A DNA stretch of 64,000 bases, taken from assembly GCF_002909375.1 (NCBI RefSeq), contig NZ_PPXD01000026.1, positions 62,001 to 126,000 on the forward strand, written 5' to 3'. This DNA comes from Cryobacterium zongtaii (lineage in GTDB: Bacteria; Actinomycetota; Actinomycetes; Actinomycetales; Microbacteriaceae). The notes below the pieces were generated by a model that did no database searches, was not told the DNA's origin, and saw nothing but the letters and a program-made list of their open reading frames with translations. Shown in pieces: positions 1 through 8,932 of this stretch. Position numbers and translations under genes: made by a program. How positions within the stretch are numbered: the stretch's first letter is position 1; the number at the start of each line of letters is the position of its first letter.

Positions 1-380
1 TAGATTGTCATACCGATTATTGTATGCAGTAACACATAGTGCATGCAATCCGCCCTTGCATCCCTCCGCGCCGCGATCTTGAACTGCTAACCCGCACCGG
101 CCAATGGAAGCCAACATGCTCAACTGTCTCGCAACCCTAGGGATATAGGACGTCTCACGGCCTAGACCTGGTCTTTCGCATTTCTTGGGTAATCTCGAGA
201 CCCGGCGAGTCTCGTAACTACATCGCATATCCTCCGGCAGAAATTTCGGTACTCGTCTTTGGTTATGAGACACCATCTTGCGAGGCCCAATGCGGCTACG
301 ACTGCTCAGCTATCGGCATGGAGGCGGCGACATCCTCTCCTTGCGCGGTACGAAGACATGGCACTTGGCGCGCAGCGGAC
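1..380. other. Non-coding stretch at left edge of the ICE
   Basis: I see no convincing gene here. The only notable structure is an inverted repeat at 19-28 and 40-49 (ATTGTATGCA against TGCATGCAAT, one mismatch, 11-nt spacer). The short rightward open frames in 259-750 lie opposite a better minus-strand gene and look like shadows. No copy of the tRNA-Gln 3' end is present, so the left attachment site of the element is not in this stretch. Confidence 0.6.
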
Positions 381-743
381 TCATCGCTCTACAGCAGCCA
401 AAGCCTTGTCGATGGTGAGCGCGGACTCAGCGCCCTTGACGCCATCGAACCAACGCACGACGCCGTTAGCGGTTTGAGCTCGTGGGACGAGGGCGGTGGA
501 CTCCGCCGCCATTTCGAGCAGTCCGGCTACCTGTCCTGCCGGGCCCACGGCGTGAAGACCAGGCGCACCCGTGCCGTCTTTGCCTTTGTAAGGCGTGCCG
601 TCAATCGCTTCCACGTGCCAGGCGGCCAACTGCTCGAACACCTGCGCGAGCGCGTCTTGGGCGGCTTGGAGGTAGCACAACAGGTCGTAGGAGTCGGATG
701 GGCGCAGAACGGTACGAATGGAGTGTGCAAGCTTTTGCGTCAT
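381..743 (-). CDS. Small conserved-looking hypothetical protein of the ICE
   Basis: The frame encodes 120 residues with no membrane segment or signal peptide. I do not recognise a family. The N-terminal half looks helical (for example SYDLLCYLQAAQDALAQVFE), followed by a Gly-rich turn region and then another helical part rich in Ala and Val. Composition and codon use (GC-rich third positions) support it over the overlapping plus-strand frames. It precedes the relaxase region on the same strand, so it is probably ICE cargo or an accessory transfer protein. Start at the ATG at 743; no strong Shine-Dalgarno is visible. Confidence 0.55.
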   Translation of the reverse strand: MTQKLAHSIRTVLRPSDSYDLLCYLQAAQDALAQVFEQLAAWHVEAIDGTPYKGKDGTGAPGLHAVGPAGQVAGLLEMAAESTALVPRAQTANGVVRWFDGVKGAESALTIDKALAAVER

Positions 744-789
744 AGCGAGTAGCTCGTCTGCGAGCTCGGTTTGTGGGCCTCTTCATTGA

Positions 790-1284
790 CTACGGTGGCA
801 TCTCCTGGCCTGTCGGTCGTGGTTCGTGAGTTATGGATGCGTGCCGAGGTTCGGTGTATTGTTCGCGCGGTGTCGACACCGAGGAACTGCGAAAGCTCAG
901 CCGCGACTCTGAGAAAAACACAGGCTCCTCGAGTCGCTCCTGCTCGCCGCCATTGAAGTGTCCGGCAGTAGTCGCCCGACATCGCTCTTCCCGACCGCGC
1001 ACGCGAACCAGTGTGATCAAGGTTGCGGGGCCTGCAACGAGGAACTTCAGCGAGTTCCACGCAAACAGCAACGCAAAGAGGTTCAGCCAGCCCGCGCCGC
1101 TATTGTCAGCCAGACCAGCACACAACACCATCGCGAATGTGTATGGGACCGCAAGAAGTGTCGCAGGCAGGCCCCACTTCAGACCGCGGCGAGTGTGGAT
1201 GGCAGCGAGCGCGATGTTGGTCGGCATGAACCGCCGCACGACGTAGTAGGCGCGGGCCGTTACGCCCAGGATAAGTCCGAACAT
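790..1284 (-). CDS. Small membrane protein with polar C-terminal tail
   Basis: This 164-residue protein has two hydrophobic segments, about residues 35-57 (LGL-type PATLLAVPYTFAMVL) and 66-90 (LNLFALLFAWNSLKFLVAG), then a soluble, charged tail from about 95 onward. From memory, similar proteins in actinobacterial ICEs are loosely annotated as sulfate permease-like, but the size and layout do not support a transport function. It lies 112 nt downstream of the relaxase gene on the same strand and may be co-transcribed. The function is unknown; a role at the membrane in transfer or exclusion is only a guess. Confidence 0.65.
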   Translation of the reverse strand: MFGLILGVTARAYYVVRRFMPTNIALAAIHTRRGLKWGLPATLLAVPYTFAMVLCAGLADNSGAGWLNLFALLFAWNSLKFLVAGPATLITLVRVRGREERCRATTAGHFNGGEQERLEEPVFFSESRLSFRSSSVSTPREQYTEPRHASITHEPRPTGQEMPP

Positions 1285-1395
1285 GCTTGAGCCTTCGTGA
1301 TGTTCGGCGACGAGAACCTGGAAGGACTGCCTATTGGAGGGATCGTCGTGCCGTCACTGCAAGTGGCGGCGCACATGAGGTCGCTTGATTCGAGT

Positions 1396-4300
1396 TTAGA
1401 ACTGGATGCCTGATGTCGGAAGCCCCAAGCTGACGCGCTGATGAGGTGCATCGGAGGCCGGGAGCCGATCCGCGAGGCGCTGAGCTCGTCTGAGCGCTGC
1501 GTGAGCGCGATCCCTGTCGAGCTGTTGGGCAGTCGATTGCGGTGGCGGGCCAAGAGCACTCGCGCTGACGATCTCGTATCGGTCCCGGTAGGCCGCGACG
1601 GTGCGTCCGAACTGGCGCCAAGCGCCATCCTCGGATTCCCGTGGTGCCGCCCCAAGGTGTTTCGTCCACGCCTCCGTCGCGACCAGCGAGGCTGCCAGGC
1701 ATGCCGCTGCTCGGGCCTCCATCAGGTCGCTGCGCTCGGTGAGTGCTCGGTGAAGGTCAGCGCGCATCGGCCCGGAGGCTCGCGGAATGAGCCCGGCGAT
1801 TAGTCGCGGCGTTTTGCTCGAGCGACCCGCCCCGGTTTCACGGGCGGTCACCGACGACACTCGGGCCCGAAGAACGGCAGCAATGTCTTGAGCATCCTCG
1901 ACACCGCGAACCGCGACGACGTGCTTGATTAGGCGCTCGATGTCGAAGTGGTGTGCCTCGGCGCGACGGAGTTCGGCGGTCAGCGGGCCGAACGCATCCG
2001 AGGCGACAACGCTATCGGCGTGCACCTGCGGTAGCCCACTCTCGCGCACCATAGACACCCACCTGTCGTGCTGAGCGGCCGCCGCGATGGTCTCGTACTC
2101 TGCAGCAAGCTGGGCGATCGATCCCCACGAATCCTGCTCCCCCGCGATCGTCTCATGTGCAGACAGTTCAGCACCCACGTGCTGCAGAACACCATAGAGG
2201 ATGCTTTGCGCCGTGGCTTCGGGGTTATCGCCAGGTCGAGGTCCGACGTGAGCATCATCGGGTCGATCCACGGCCACATACGCGGTATTCGCCTTCCGGC
2301 CACGCGTCATCGCCACATAGAAGTTCTCCCTCGTCATGCCCGACGCAACAACAGTATGAGCGGTGTCCGTCGTCATGCCTTGGGCCCGATGAGAGGTGAC
2401 CGCGTAGCCGAGTTCCAGGTGTCGCATGGTGTACTCGGCAGGGAGGAGAACCGTGCTCCCCCACCGTCGGCCGTGCCGTCGGACCTCAGCGGAGCCATTT
2501 CGGTGCACACTGATCACGGTCCACCTGTCGCCGTTGCGCACCCAAGATCTTGCCGCGCAAAGACGCCGTTCATTCCGGCGCGTGATTACCGTGTCACCGA
2601 CCGCCGCGCGGGTTCCGTTATGCAGGGTTATTTCCCGAAGCGCATCCACGCGCCCCTCCAGGATTAGTTCAGTCCGGGCGCGGACATTCAACGTGGCAAC
2701 TGCCTCGAGCGAGTCACTAATGAGCACCGTGGTCTTGCCGGCTCGAGCATCGGTGCGCCAGGCCTCAAACGCAGCATCTGCCATTGACTCGGTGTTGCCC
2801 TCACGCACGCGATCGTGCCCGACGTAGAGGTCGATCGACTCCGGGTCACCGTGACGCAGGCCGAGTGATGCCGACTTCTCCCATTCATGGACGAAGCGGT
2901 GAACGTCAAGAAGTTCAGGCGCATCCGCTCGATCGTGAACCAGCAGGGACAACGCCCCTCCCGCATCGACCGACTGGAGCTGGGCGTAGTCGCCCACGAG
3001 GAGAACTTTCGCGCCAGCGCCCGCGGCGAGCGCGGTAACCCGGTCCAACGGCAAGGTCCCCGCCAACGATGCCTCGTCAATGATCACCAGCTGGCCAGCG
3101 CGGAATGTCGCTCCGTGCTCGAGATGGTTCTTCCACCACTTCGCCAGATTTTCGGTCGTAATGCCCAAGTCATCCGCGAGCACCTGAGCGGCGGAAGCAG
3201 AGGGTGCCAGCCCGACCACGCAACCCGCACCGTGCGCCGATTCCCATGCCCGCCGGAGCGTGTTCATCGCTGTCGTCTTACCCGCGCCAGCCGGCCCCAC
3301 CAGGACGTCGAGTACCCGCCCGGATTCAACAATCGCGGTCAGCGCCTCCATCTGATCGGCGGCAAGTACCCCGCCAGTGGGCAGAACCCGTCGCTCAGAA
3401 GATCGGAGTGTGGTCGCTGGTATCCGTGGGCCAGTCGTATCACGAGCCCGGTTGAGCAACCGACTCTCGGCGTCCAGCAACTCCGTGGAAGTGAAGACCG
3501 CGGAGTGTTTGGGACGGAAGACAGTCGTGCCGTCACCCCGTTGGAATGGTGCTGGGCTCGACGCCATTTCCGGAGGCGTGATCTGCAATGACGCGAACTC
3601 GGCGGCATCCACCACCAGGCCGACAACAGTTTCTCGATCGGATGCCGATGCGAAACGGTACTGCATGGTCTGGCGGGCGGCTTCGGCCAGGAGATTCCAG
3701 TGGCGCCAGGTCGCACGCCTTTCGCCGACCGCACGCACCACCTTCAACCCGAGTGCGCCGATGGTGTCAAGGGGCACGTCGGTCGCGTGAAGGACCACCG
3801 GTGACGACCCCACCTCCGCTGCACTCGCCTGGGGCACGGCCTTATGCCCCAATACACGCTGGGCGCGTTCACGCCACTCTGCGGTGAGTTCAGCCAGAGA
3901 CCGCACCGTTTTAGCAGGCCGAGTGGACAGCGTGGCCTGCGCGCGAAGCCTGGTGATTGTGACCGGGTTGGGACGCTGACCGTGATTACCCACATACGCC
4001 TCGATCAACCGGTCCGTCTCGAGATCTATGTGTCGGGACCTCGTGGAGAACTCCGAAACGAGCACCTCGGGAACTGAGCTAATTGCCCAGGCTGGGTGAC
4101 GGTCTCTGCCTCGCTCGCGCGTTTCCCACCTCACGCCAATCGAGCGCGTAAGGGCGTCCGCAAACAAGGTCTCGTGCAATTCGGATAGGGCCACGACAGC
4201 CGCATGCATCGGTCGGCCGTCGAGGGAACGCCACTTTCCATCCAGCACGGCTTGCACCTTGTTGCTGATTACAACGTGCGTGTGCAGGTGCGGATCACCC

Positions 4301-4896
4301 GCCCTACTGTCGAAATGATCGAAGGCGGTCGCGATTAAGCCGCTCACGCCTACCTGGGCAACGGCGCCGTCGTGGACCGCTACGCCGGTCCTCGTGACGG
4401 CAACCTCGCGCTCCATGTACGCGACAACCTCGGCGACCGCCGCATGATGCGCATCCACGATCTGCGCTTGGGTCGCTGCGTCTGCGACACCCCAGAGGAT
4501 GCTCGCCGACTTGGGGATTGAAAATGTGAAGTCGTACCCGGCGACTGCGCGCCGCCGACGTGCTACCTGGTCGCTTCCCGCCGGGGTCACGTCCGACGCG
4601 ACCGAGGTTTGATAGACGGGATACGCGCGTCCCAATGGTGCGCCAGTGACCGGGTCCCTCCCCCTACCAACCAACAGCTGTAATTCCGCCTCTGTGACTT
4701 CGGCGCCTTCGACAATGCGCCCCATCCCGAGGCTTGGGATGCCGCTGCCCATCCATCGTCCTGGCGGGGTGCCCTTCGCGCTGTAGTACCGGGTCAATGG
4801 CGTTGACAACGACCGATCGCCGTCGCCAGCAGCGATGGTGCGGAGCAGGTACTTGTAACCCTCACCAGCGCTCATCACCCGCATAGACACCGTCAT
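1396..4896 (-). CDS. MobF/TrwC-family conjugative relaxase-helicase
   Basis: This 1166-residue protein would nick the transfer origin, stay covalently bound to the transferred strand and unwind DNA. The N-terminal relaxase domain has a tyrosine pair at about residues 37-38 (TRYYS) and the three-histidine metal motif HLHTH at 203-207. The C-terminal part is a RecD-like helicase with Walker A GPAGAGKT (534-541), Walker B VIIDEAS (604-610) and a later SHRAQGMT motif. I place the start at the ATG at 4896, preceded by GGAGG 12 nt upstream; the frame stays open 37 codons further but that part is low-complexity and poorly conserved in style. The length fits MobF proteins of actinobacterial elements. 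It is transcribed away from the transfer cluster and is separated from the divergent lipoprotein gene by 199 nt, a possible oriT location. Confidence 0.93.
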   Translation of the reverse strand: MTVSMRVMSAGEGYKYLLRTIAAGDGDRSLSTPLTRYYSAKGTPPGRWMGSGIPSLGMGRIVEGAEVTEAELQLLVGRGRDPVTGAPLGRAYPVYQTSVASDVTPAGSDQVARRRRAVAGYDFTFSIPKSASILWGVADAATQAQIVDAHHAAVAEVVAYMEREVAVTRTGVAVHDGAVAQVGVSGLIATAFDHFDSRAGDPHLHTHVVISNKVQAVLDGKWRSLDGRPMHAAVVALSELHETLFADALTRSIGVRWETRERGRDRHPAWAISSVPEVLVSEFSTRSRHIDLETDRLIEAYVGNHGQRPNPVTITRLRAQATLSTRPAKTVRSLAELTAEWRERAQRVLGHKAVPQASAAEVGSSPVVLHATDVPLDTIGALGLKVVRAVGERRATWRHWNLLAEAARQTMQYRFASASDRETVVGLVVDAAEFASLQITPPEMASSPAPFQRGDGTTVFRPKHSAVFTSTELLDAESRLLNRARDTTGPRIPATTLRSSERRVLPTGGVLAADQMEALTAIVESGRVLDVLVGPAGAGKTTAMNTLRRAWESAHGAGCVVGLAPSASAAQVLADDLGITTENLAKWWKNHLEHGATFRAGQLVIIDEASLAGTLPLDRVTALAAGAGAKVLLVGDYAQLQSVDAGGALSLLVHDRADAPELLDVHRFVHEWEKSASLGLRHGDPESIDLYVGHDRVREGNTESMADAAFEAWRTDARAGKTTVLISDSLEAVATLNVRARTELILEGRVDALREITLHNGTRAAVGDTVITRRNERRLCAARSWVRNGDRWTVISVHRNGSAEVRRHGRRWGSTVLLPAEYTMRHLELGYAVTSHRAQGMTTDTAHTVVASGMTRENFYVAMTRGRKANTAYVAVDRPDDAHVGPRPGDNPEATAQSILYGVLQHVGAELSAHETIAGEQDSWGSIAQLAAEYETIAAAAQHDRWVSMVRESGLPQVHADSVVASDAFGPLTAELRRAEAHHFDIERLIKHVVAVRGVEDAQDIAAVLRARVSSVTARETGAGRSSKTPRLIAGLIPRASGPMRADLHRALTERSDLMEARAAACLAASLVATEAWTKHLGAAPRESEDGAWRQFGRTVAAYRDRYEIVSASALGPPPQSTAQQLDRDRAHAALRRAQRLADRLPASDAPHQRVSLGLPTSGIQF

Positions 4897-4928
4897 TGAA
4901 ACACACCGCCTCCGGGAGAGAGGTGCGC

Positions 4929-4949
4929 CGCCTCGATCTGCAAGAGGCG
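4929..4949. repeat. Inverted repeat upstream of relaxase (possible oriT hairpin)
   Basis: CGCCTC at 4929-4934 and GAGGCG at 4944-4949 form a six-base-pair stem with a 9-nt loop, 33 nt upstream of the relaxase start. MobF relaxases recognise a short hairpin beside their nick site, and oriT often lies next to the relaxase gene. The link is inferred from position only; no nick consensus can be assigned. Confidence 0.3.
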
Positions 4950-5095
4950 TGGCAATTCGGGATCGGTTCGCGAGGGCGTAGAACTTTGTATCGGTGGTCG
5001 TCCGCACGCGCGGTTGCTCGTGGATTCCATCTTGTGATGCATGTCAGCAGGGCTCGCGGTTGGCTTTGACGAGCTGACAAGAGACGATCTAACGT

Positions 5096-5680
5096 ATGCA
5101 CACATCAGCAACGTCCGCCCGCATCGCAGTTGTCGCTGCCATGGCATGCTCTGTCGTACTGTCGGGCTGCAGCGGAGCCGCTGTTAAGAACGATTCCTCT
5201 AGCGGGCCGCGAACACCTGTATCGCCGACGGCCCAGAGCTATGACTGCACCGCTCCCAATATCGGGGAGGAGTTGGGCTTGTCCTCTGACGCGGTCAGCG
5301 GTTCCCCAAACGCGCCTGCACCCATTCGCCTTCCTGCGGAGTTCAAGCCCGTCGGGGTGTACCGGTGCACCATTGAGCTGACACCTACTGAATCACTGCC
5401 TAAGGGAGGCATCGTCGCAGAGCACTTGGTCGGGGACTTGTCCGCGTTGTTGCAGGTCCTTGTCACTCCGAACTCACAGGATGCGGATGGAGTCAGCGAG
5501 AACGGTGAGGAATTGTGTGCGGCAAACATGGAGATAGTTCCTGTTCTTTGGCTCGTGGATGAACTCGACCAGGCCATCCGAGTCCAATGGCCCACGAACG
5601 CCTGTGGCAAGAGCCTCACCGGGAGCCTTGAGGTTCTCGACACCCTCGCTGCCACCCGAGTTGACGTGCGGGGGCCGTAA
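5096..5680 (+). CDS. Lipoprotein, hypothetical (ICE)
   Basis: The 194-residue product starts with a typical lipoprotein signal peptide: hydrophobic stretch at residues 9-22 and lipobox LSGC with the lipidated cysteine at 25, followed by a Ser/Pro/Thr-rich linker. The mature part contains four further cysteines (in YDCTAP, YRCTIE, ELCAAN and TNACGK), which could form two disulfides outside the cell. No enzyme motif is visible. It stands alone, divergent from the relaxase and convergent with the hydrolase operon. A surface lipoprotein in this setting could act in entry exclusion or mating-pair contact, but nothing in the sequence proves it. Confidence 0.8.
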   Translation: MHTSATSARIAVVAAMACSVVLSGCSGAAVKNDSSSGPRTPVSPTAQSYDCTAPNIGEELGLSSDAVSGSPNAPAPIRLPAEFKPVGVYRCTIELTPTESLPKGGIVAEHLVGDLSALLQVLVTPNSQDADGVSENGEELCAANMEIVPVLWLVDELDQAIRVQWPTNACGKSLTGSLEVLDTLAATRVDVRGP

Positions 5681-5752
5681 TGCTGCCTCGCACGCGAAGG
5701 GGTGCGGCCGCGCTACGCGCCGTCCACATGAGCGGGTCTTACTTGAGATGGC

Positions 5753-6901
5753 TCAGCCGAGTGCACCCAGCGACGTCAGCCAGCCGCGGACTGCTGTCCT
5801 CCAACGCTCGCGATCTGAGTTCCAGCTCATCGTGTGGTCAGCCTCGAATTCCTCGAGACGAACGATGTCAGGGCGCAGTTCTCTGAGTCGACTCGAGACT
5901 TCGAACGGCGATGAGCTGTCGTGGGTGCCGTGCAGGATGAGTGTCAGCACGGTCAGCTCGTCAGCTCGCGCAATCCAGTCAAATCTTCGCAGCGGGACGG
6001 GATTAGGGAGACCAATCAAGCGAGCCAATGGCCAGGAGTTGAGCCAAGGCAGAGCGAAGGCTCCGGCCCATTCAGGCAGGCTGGCCCGTGAGCAGTTCGC
6101 TCTGATCGTCGACACCCAATCGAGGACAGGTGACTCAAGCACGAGGCCATTCACTACCACCCCAAGCTCTGGGTCCTTAGCAAGCTGGAGTGCGATGCCA
6201 GCGCCCATAGACCATCCGAACAGGATGACGCTGCGTGCGCCGTTCTCGCGGGCGAACCGCACAGCAGCGCGGACGTCATCCGTTTCGGCAGCACCGAGCT
6301 CGGATCGTCCAGCTCCTACAGTGGGGCCTCCGCCGTCATTGCGGTACGTCACGACAAGCGAGGTCAAACCCGCTTCCGCGGCGACTTGCACCCCACGAAG
6401 CGTTCCAGCGCGCGGGCTCCCGAGACCGTGGATATGGATGGCCCACGTCGTCGATGGGCCGGCTGGCGGGCGGATGAGCCACGCTGGCGCGGGCCCAACA
6501 TCGGTCGGCACCCAGACGTCCATCGCCGTCAAACCGGCATCCGCGGGGCTCGAGAAGAAGATTCCGCTCCAGGAGGCTTTGTCGCCTGCTCTTAGCTCTC
6601 CGCTCAGGTCTTCCACCACGCGGCCGACGCGCCCTGTCCCACGGTCCACTATGCCCTTCGACAGCCGAACCCAGCCGCCGTTCTCGAGAATGAGGCAATA
6701 GATGCCGGATGCGCCGGTGTGAGTCGTCCGATCGAGAACGACGATGGTCCGCTCCCCCGTTTTCTCGACCCCGCGGACGGTGAGGTCAAACGTTCGATCG
6801 CCCGCGGGCGCGGTCAGGTTCCTCGCGATTACGAGTCCAAGCCAGGCGAGCGTTCCACCAACAGCGGCCGCCGCGCTGGCCATCGCCCAGCCGGCTTTCA
6901 T
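5753..6901 (-). CDS. Membrane-anchored alpha/beta hydrolase
   Basis: This 382-residue protein has one N-terminal hydrophobic segment (residues 5-27), a beta-rich region of unknown fold (about 35-145) and an alpha/beta-hydrolase domain. Key features are the oxyanion-type HIHGLG (156-161), the nucleophile elbow GWSMG with Ser231, Asp328 in HGTHDSS and His356 in EADHT, a complete Ser-Asp-His triad. The substrate is unknown; lipid or ester cleavage is likely. It is the last gene of a four-gene operon and overlaps the preceding membrane protein gene by 4 nt (6898-6901), implying translational coupling. That coupling suggests it works with the seven-helix membrane protein and the ImmA peptidase and is not a stray metabolic enzyme. 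Confidence 0.9.
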   Translation of the reverse strand: MKAGWAMASAAAAVGGTLAWLGLVIARNLTAPAGDRTFDLTVRGVEKTGERTIVVLDRTTHTGASGIYCLILENGGWVRLSKGIVDRGTGRVGRVVEDLSGELRAGDKASWSGIFFSSPADAGLTAMDVWVPTDVGPAPAWLIRPPAGPSTTWAIHIHGLGSPRAGTLRGVQVAAEAGLTSLVVTYRNDGGGPTVGAGRSELGAAETDDVRAAVRFARENGARSVILFGWSMGAGIALQLAKDPELGVVVNGLVLESPVLDWVSTIRANCSRASLPEWAGAFALPWLNSWPLARLIGLPNPVPLRRFDWIARADELTVLTLILHGTHDSSSPFEVSSRLRELRPDIVRLEEFEADHTMSWNSDRERWRTAVRGWLTSLGALG

Positions 6902-7917
6902 CGCCCCAACTTTTCATCTCCGGTTGTCGTGGGTGAAGTGGCGGCTGATGAGATGGCCGGCCCCGCCCCAACAAGGTGGAGCTCGGCGCGCTCGATCAGC
7001 TCTCTCTCGGGCTCGCTGACTGCAAAGTTCACCCGGGTATCGATCATCGCGTCACGGATCTCGACGACCTGACGGTGGAGCACAGTGTCGGGTTCGTCCA
7101 CAGGGACCGCGACCTGCTGGTTTTGGCTGATTCCTGGGCGCGCCTTAGTCGCCTCTGCCCAGATCGGCCTGAGATCGTCGACCAGCTCCCGGGTCCGTCG
7201 TTCGCGAGAACGGGCCTGCAAAGTGCGAGCAGCCGGTTGGCCAGCGAAGCCGAGACAGAGAAATAGAAATGCCAGAAGTCGTAGCGGTTCGTATGTGACG
7301 GCGATCTCCGCCATCAGGTCCAGCTCGCCGGAAACGTGGGCGAGGTCCATGGCGATGACGACGACGCTCAGAATCACCCCAAGGATGCTTCCGATGAATA
7401 GAGAAGCTGGAGGCAACTTCTGGACACCCTCGATGTTGCGGAACTGCCGGGCAGCGAGAACTGCCATCGCGGCGAGGACGATCCCGTAGTAAACGAATTG
7501 GATCATTGAGTAGACAGCAGCCGCGGGTTGCTCACCGAGTTCGAGCATGAAGTTCGTGGTGGTCCCGCCAAGGTCGATGAGAGTGAAGGCGACGACCGCA
7601 CCCAGAATTGCGGTTACCAGGGCGACCCGCCCGAGCGCGAGCCTGACCGCCTTCGGTTGGCGCTCGGATGCTTTCATCACTCCGCGACCTAAGAAGAAGA
7701 CACCGATCATCAACGCAACGTCTGCCACCAGGGTCACAAGGTTATCGCCGCCGGCCAGTTTGTCGAGAAGCCGATAGACAGGGTCGGTGTTTAGCGTCAT
7801 TGCGACTGCAATCGTCAGCGCAGCGTAGGTAATGTTCCGTTCGGCACGACCACGCCGCAGGATAAGTAGACTCGCAGCGAGTAACCACATGGCTGCGGCA
7901 ACGAGGACGACAGTCAT
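6898..7917 (-). CDS. Seven-helix membrane protein, MAB_1171c-type (putative transporter or sensor)
   Basis: This 339-residue protein has about seven hydrophobic segments in residues 1-225, separated by short loops, and then a soluble Arg-rich C-terminal tail of about 110 residues. Layout and sequence style match proteins annotated as MAB_1171c family putative transporters, which in actinobacteria often sit beside an XRE regulator and an ImmA/IrrE protein, as here; this family link is from memory. The name transporter is not supported by any motif. A seven-helix bundle with a cytoplasmic tail would suit a sensor equally well. It overlaps the ImmA gene upstream and the hydrolase gene downstream by 4 nt each. 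Confidence 0.8.
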   Translation of the reverse strand: MTVVLVAAAMWLLAASLLILRRGRAERNITYAALTIAVAMTLNTDPVYRLLDKLAGGDNLVTLVADVALMIGVFFLGRGVMKASERQPKAVRLALGRVALVTAILGAVVAFTLIDLGGTTTNFMLELGEQPAAAVYSMIQFVYYGIVLAAMAVLAARQFRNIEGVQKLPPASLFIGSILGVILSVVVIAMDLAHVSGELDLMAEIAVTYEPLRLLAFLFLCLGFAGQPAARTLQARSRERRTRELVDDLRPIWAEATKARPGISQNQQVAVPVDEPDTVLHRQVVEIRDAMIDTRVNFAVSEPERELIERAELHLVGAGPAISSAATSPTTTGDEKLGR

Positions 7918-8378
7918 CCGAAGGTCTCCAAATACCGAGAGTTGTGCATCGCCGACCCACGGATTGCCGCGGCGAGGCGGTCGGCAAGCGTCTCCGCAAT
8001 GACCTCCTCGGCGGTGTCTAGATCCTGGCGCCTGAGTAGCCGGGCCCGAATCTGAGGCGGGATGTCAGGCAATAGGAAGTCCGGGGCTTCGGGATCATGG
8101 TTGGCATCGTGACCGAGAATCATGTGCGCCAATTCGTGAAGCACGAACTGCTGCCGATGCAGCGCCGAGTCACTGCTGGCGTGAAGGATCAAGTCTTCCC
8201 CGTCCGCCACGAGCCAAACCGCACACAAGCCGTCCTGATCGCCAAGGTCCGCGAGTTCAACGATTCGCAGTCGACGGCGCCGGCTCCTCTGCACGGCGCC
8301 GACGAGTTGATCGAATGTGAAGTTGTCCCCAAGATCGAGTTCGTCAACAGCCGTCGACACGCTCACGTCCTTGTTCAC
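7914..8378 (-). CDS. ImmA/IrrE-family zinc metallopeptidase
   Basis: This 154-residue protein contains the zinc peptidase motif HELAH at residues 81-85, followed by the third-ligand helix EEVIAETLAD (124-133), a combination typical of ImmA/IrrE proteins. Known members such as ImmA of ICEBs1 cleave or inactivate the partner XRE repressor and thereby switch on an integrative element. Here the partner regulator gene is immediately upstream (29 nt gap) in the same operon, and the stop codon overlaps the start of the membrane protein gene. I infer that it is the antirepressor of this element; what triggers it is unknown. Confidence 0.9.
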   Translation of the reverse strand: MNKDVSVSTAVDELDLGDNFTFDQLVGAVQRSRRRRLRIVELADLGDQDGLCAVWLVADGEDLILHASSDSALHRQQFVLHELAHMILGHDANHDPEAPDFLLPDIPPQIRARLLRRQDLDTAEEVIAETLADRLAAAIRGSAMHNSRYLETFG

Positions 8379-8406
8379 TGCGTCTTCACCTCAATTCATG
8401 GGCTAT

Positions 8407-8868
8407 CTAGGGCTCATCTCCGGCACGATGCTCGTACGCTTCTGGAGATTTCGGAGAGATCTCCGCATCCAAGAACCTGCTGATCGCTTGCAGCGCTCCA
8501 GGAGAAATGTCTCCTAGGGTGCGTGCCGCGTAGGTCTTGATCCTGGCGGCTCGCATTGCGCGAACGAGGTCGAGTTGAGCGCTCACCTTTGCGGGAATGT
8601 CAGCGTCGGCGGCACCCGTGATGAACGCGGGATCGACGGCGAAGAATGCGGCCAGGCCGTCGAATAGTGGAAGGTCTTGTACATACCGGTGACCGTTTAC
8701 CATGTACGTCCATCGCGACCGCGAGAGGTTCGTGCCGCGCTCTTCGAGGTACGCGGCGATCTGGGCGAAGGTCGGCTCGCTCCCCGTCTCCGCGGTCGCA
8801 ACGTCGAGCAGCAGCCGGAGGCGTTTTGCGAGATTCTCGGCGGCTGTTTGGTCATCTTCATCGGTCAT
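8407..8868 (-). CDS. EspR-like helix-turn-helix regulator (probable ICE repressor)
   Basis: This 153-residue protein has an EspR/XRE-type DNA-binding domain at about residues 30-90: TFAQIAAYLEERGTNLSRSR, then YMVNGHRYVQDLPLFDGLAAF, the pattern of an extended helix-turn-helix with an INLS-like recognition segment. A dimerisation-like C-terminal helical part follows. It is the first gene of the operon with immA, the seven-helix protein and the hydrolase. Its start lies 65 nt from the first of five TTGAGCA half-sites that separate it from the rightward transfer cluster, so autoregulation and control of transfer genes are likely. By analogy with ImmR it would be the repressor. Confidence 0.85.
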   Translation of the reverse strand: MTDEDDQTAAENLAKRLRLLLDVATAETGSEPTFAQIAAYLEERGTNLSRSRWTYMVNGHRYVQDLPLFDGLAAFFAVDPAFITGAADADIPAKVSAQLDLVRAMRAARIKTYAARTLGDISPGALQAISRFLDAEISPKSPEAYEHRAGDEP

Positions 8869-8932
8869 AGACAGACCCTCTCGCCCTGCGGCCTGGCCCG
8901 GTCGTTGTCGGCGGTCACTCGAGGCCTTGGAG

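Noticed and set aside
259..752. Rightward open frames at the left edge
   Set aside because: They overlap a better minus-strand gene (381-743) and their translations are Arg/Pro-rich with no fold-like pattern.
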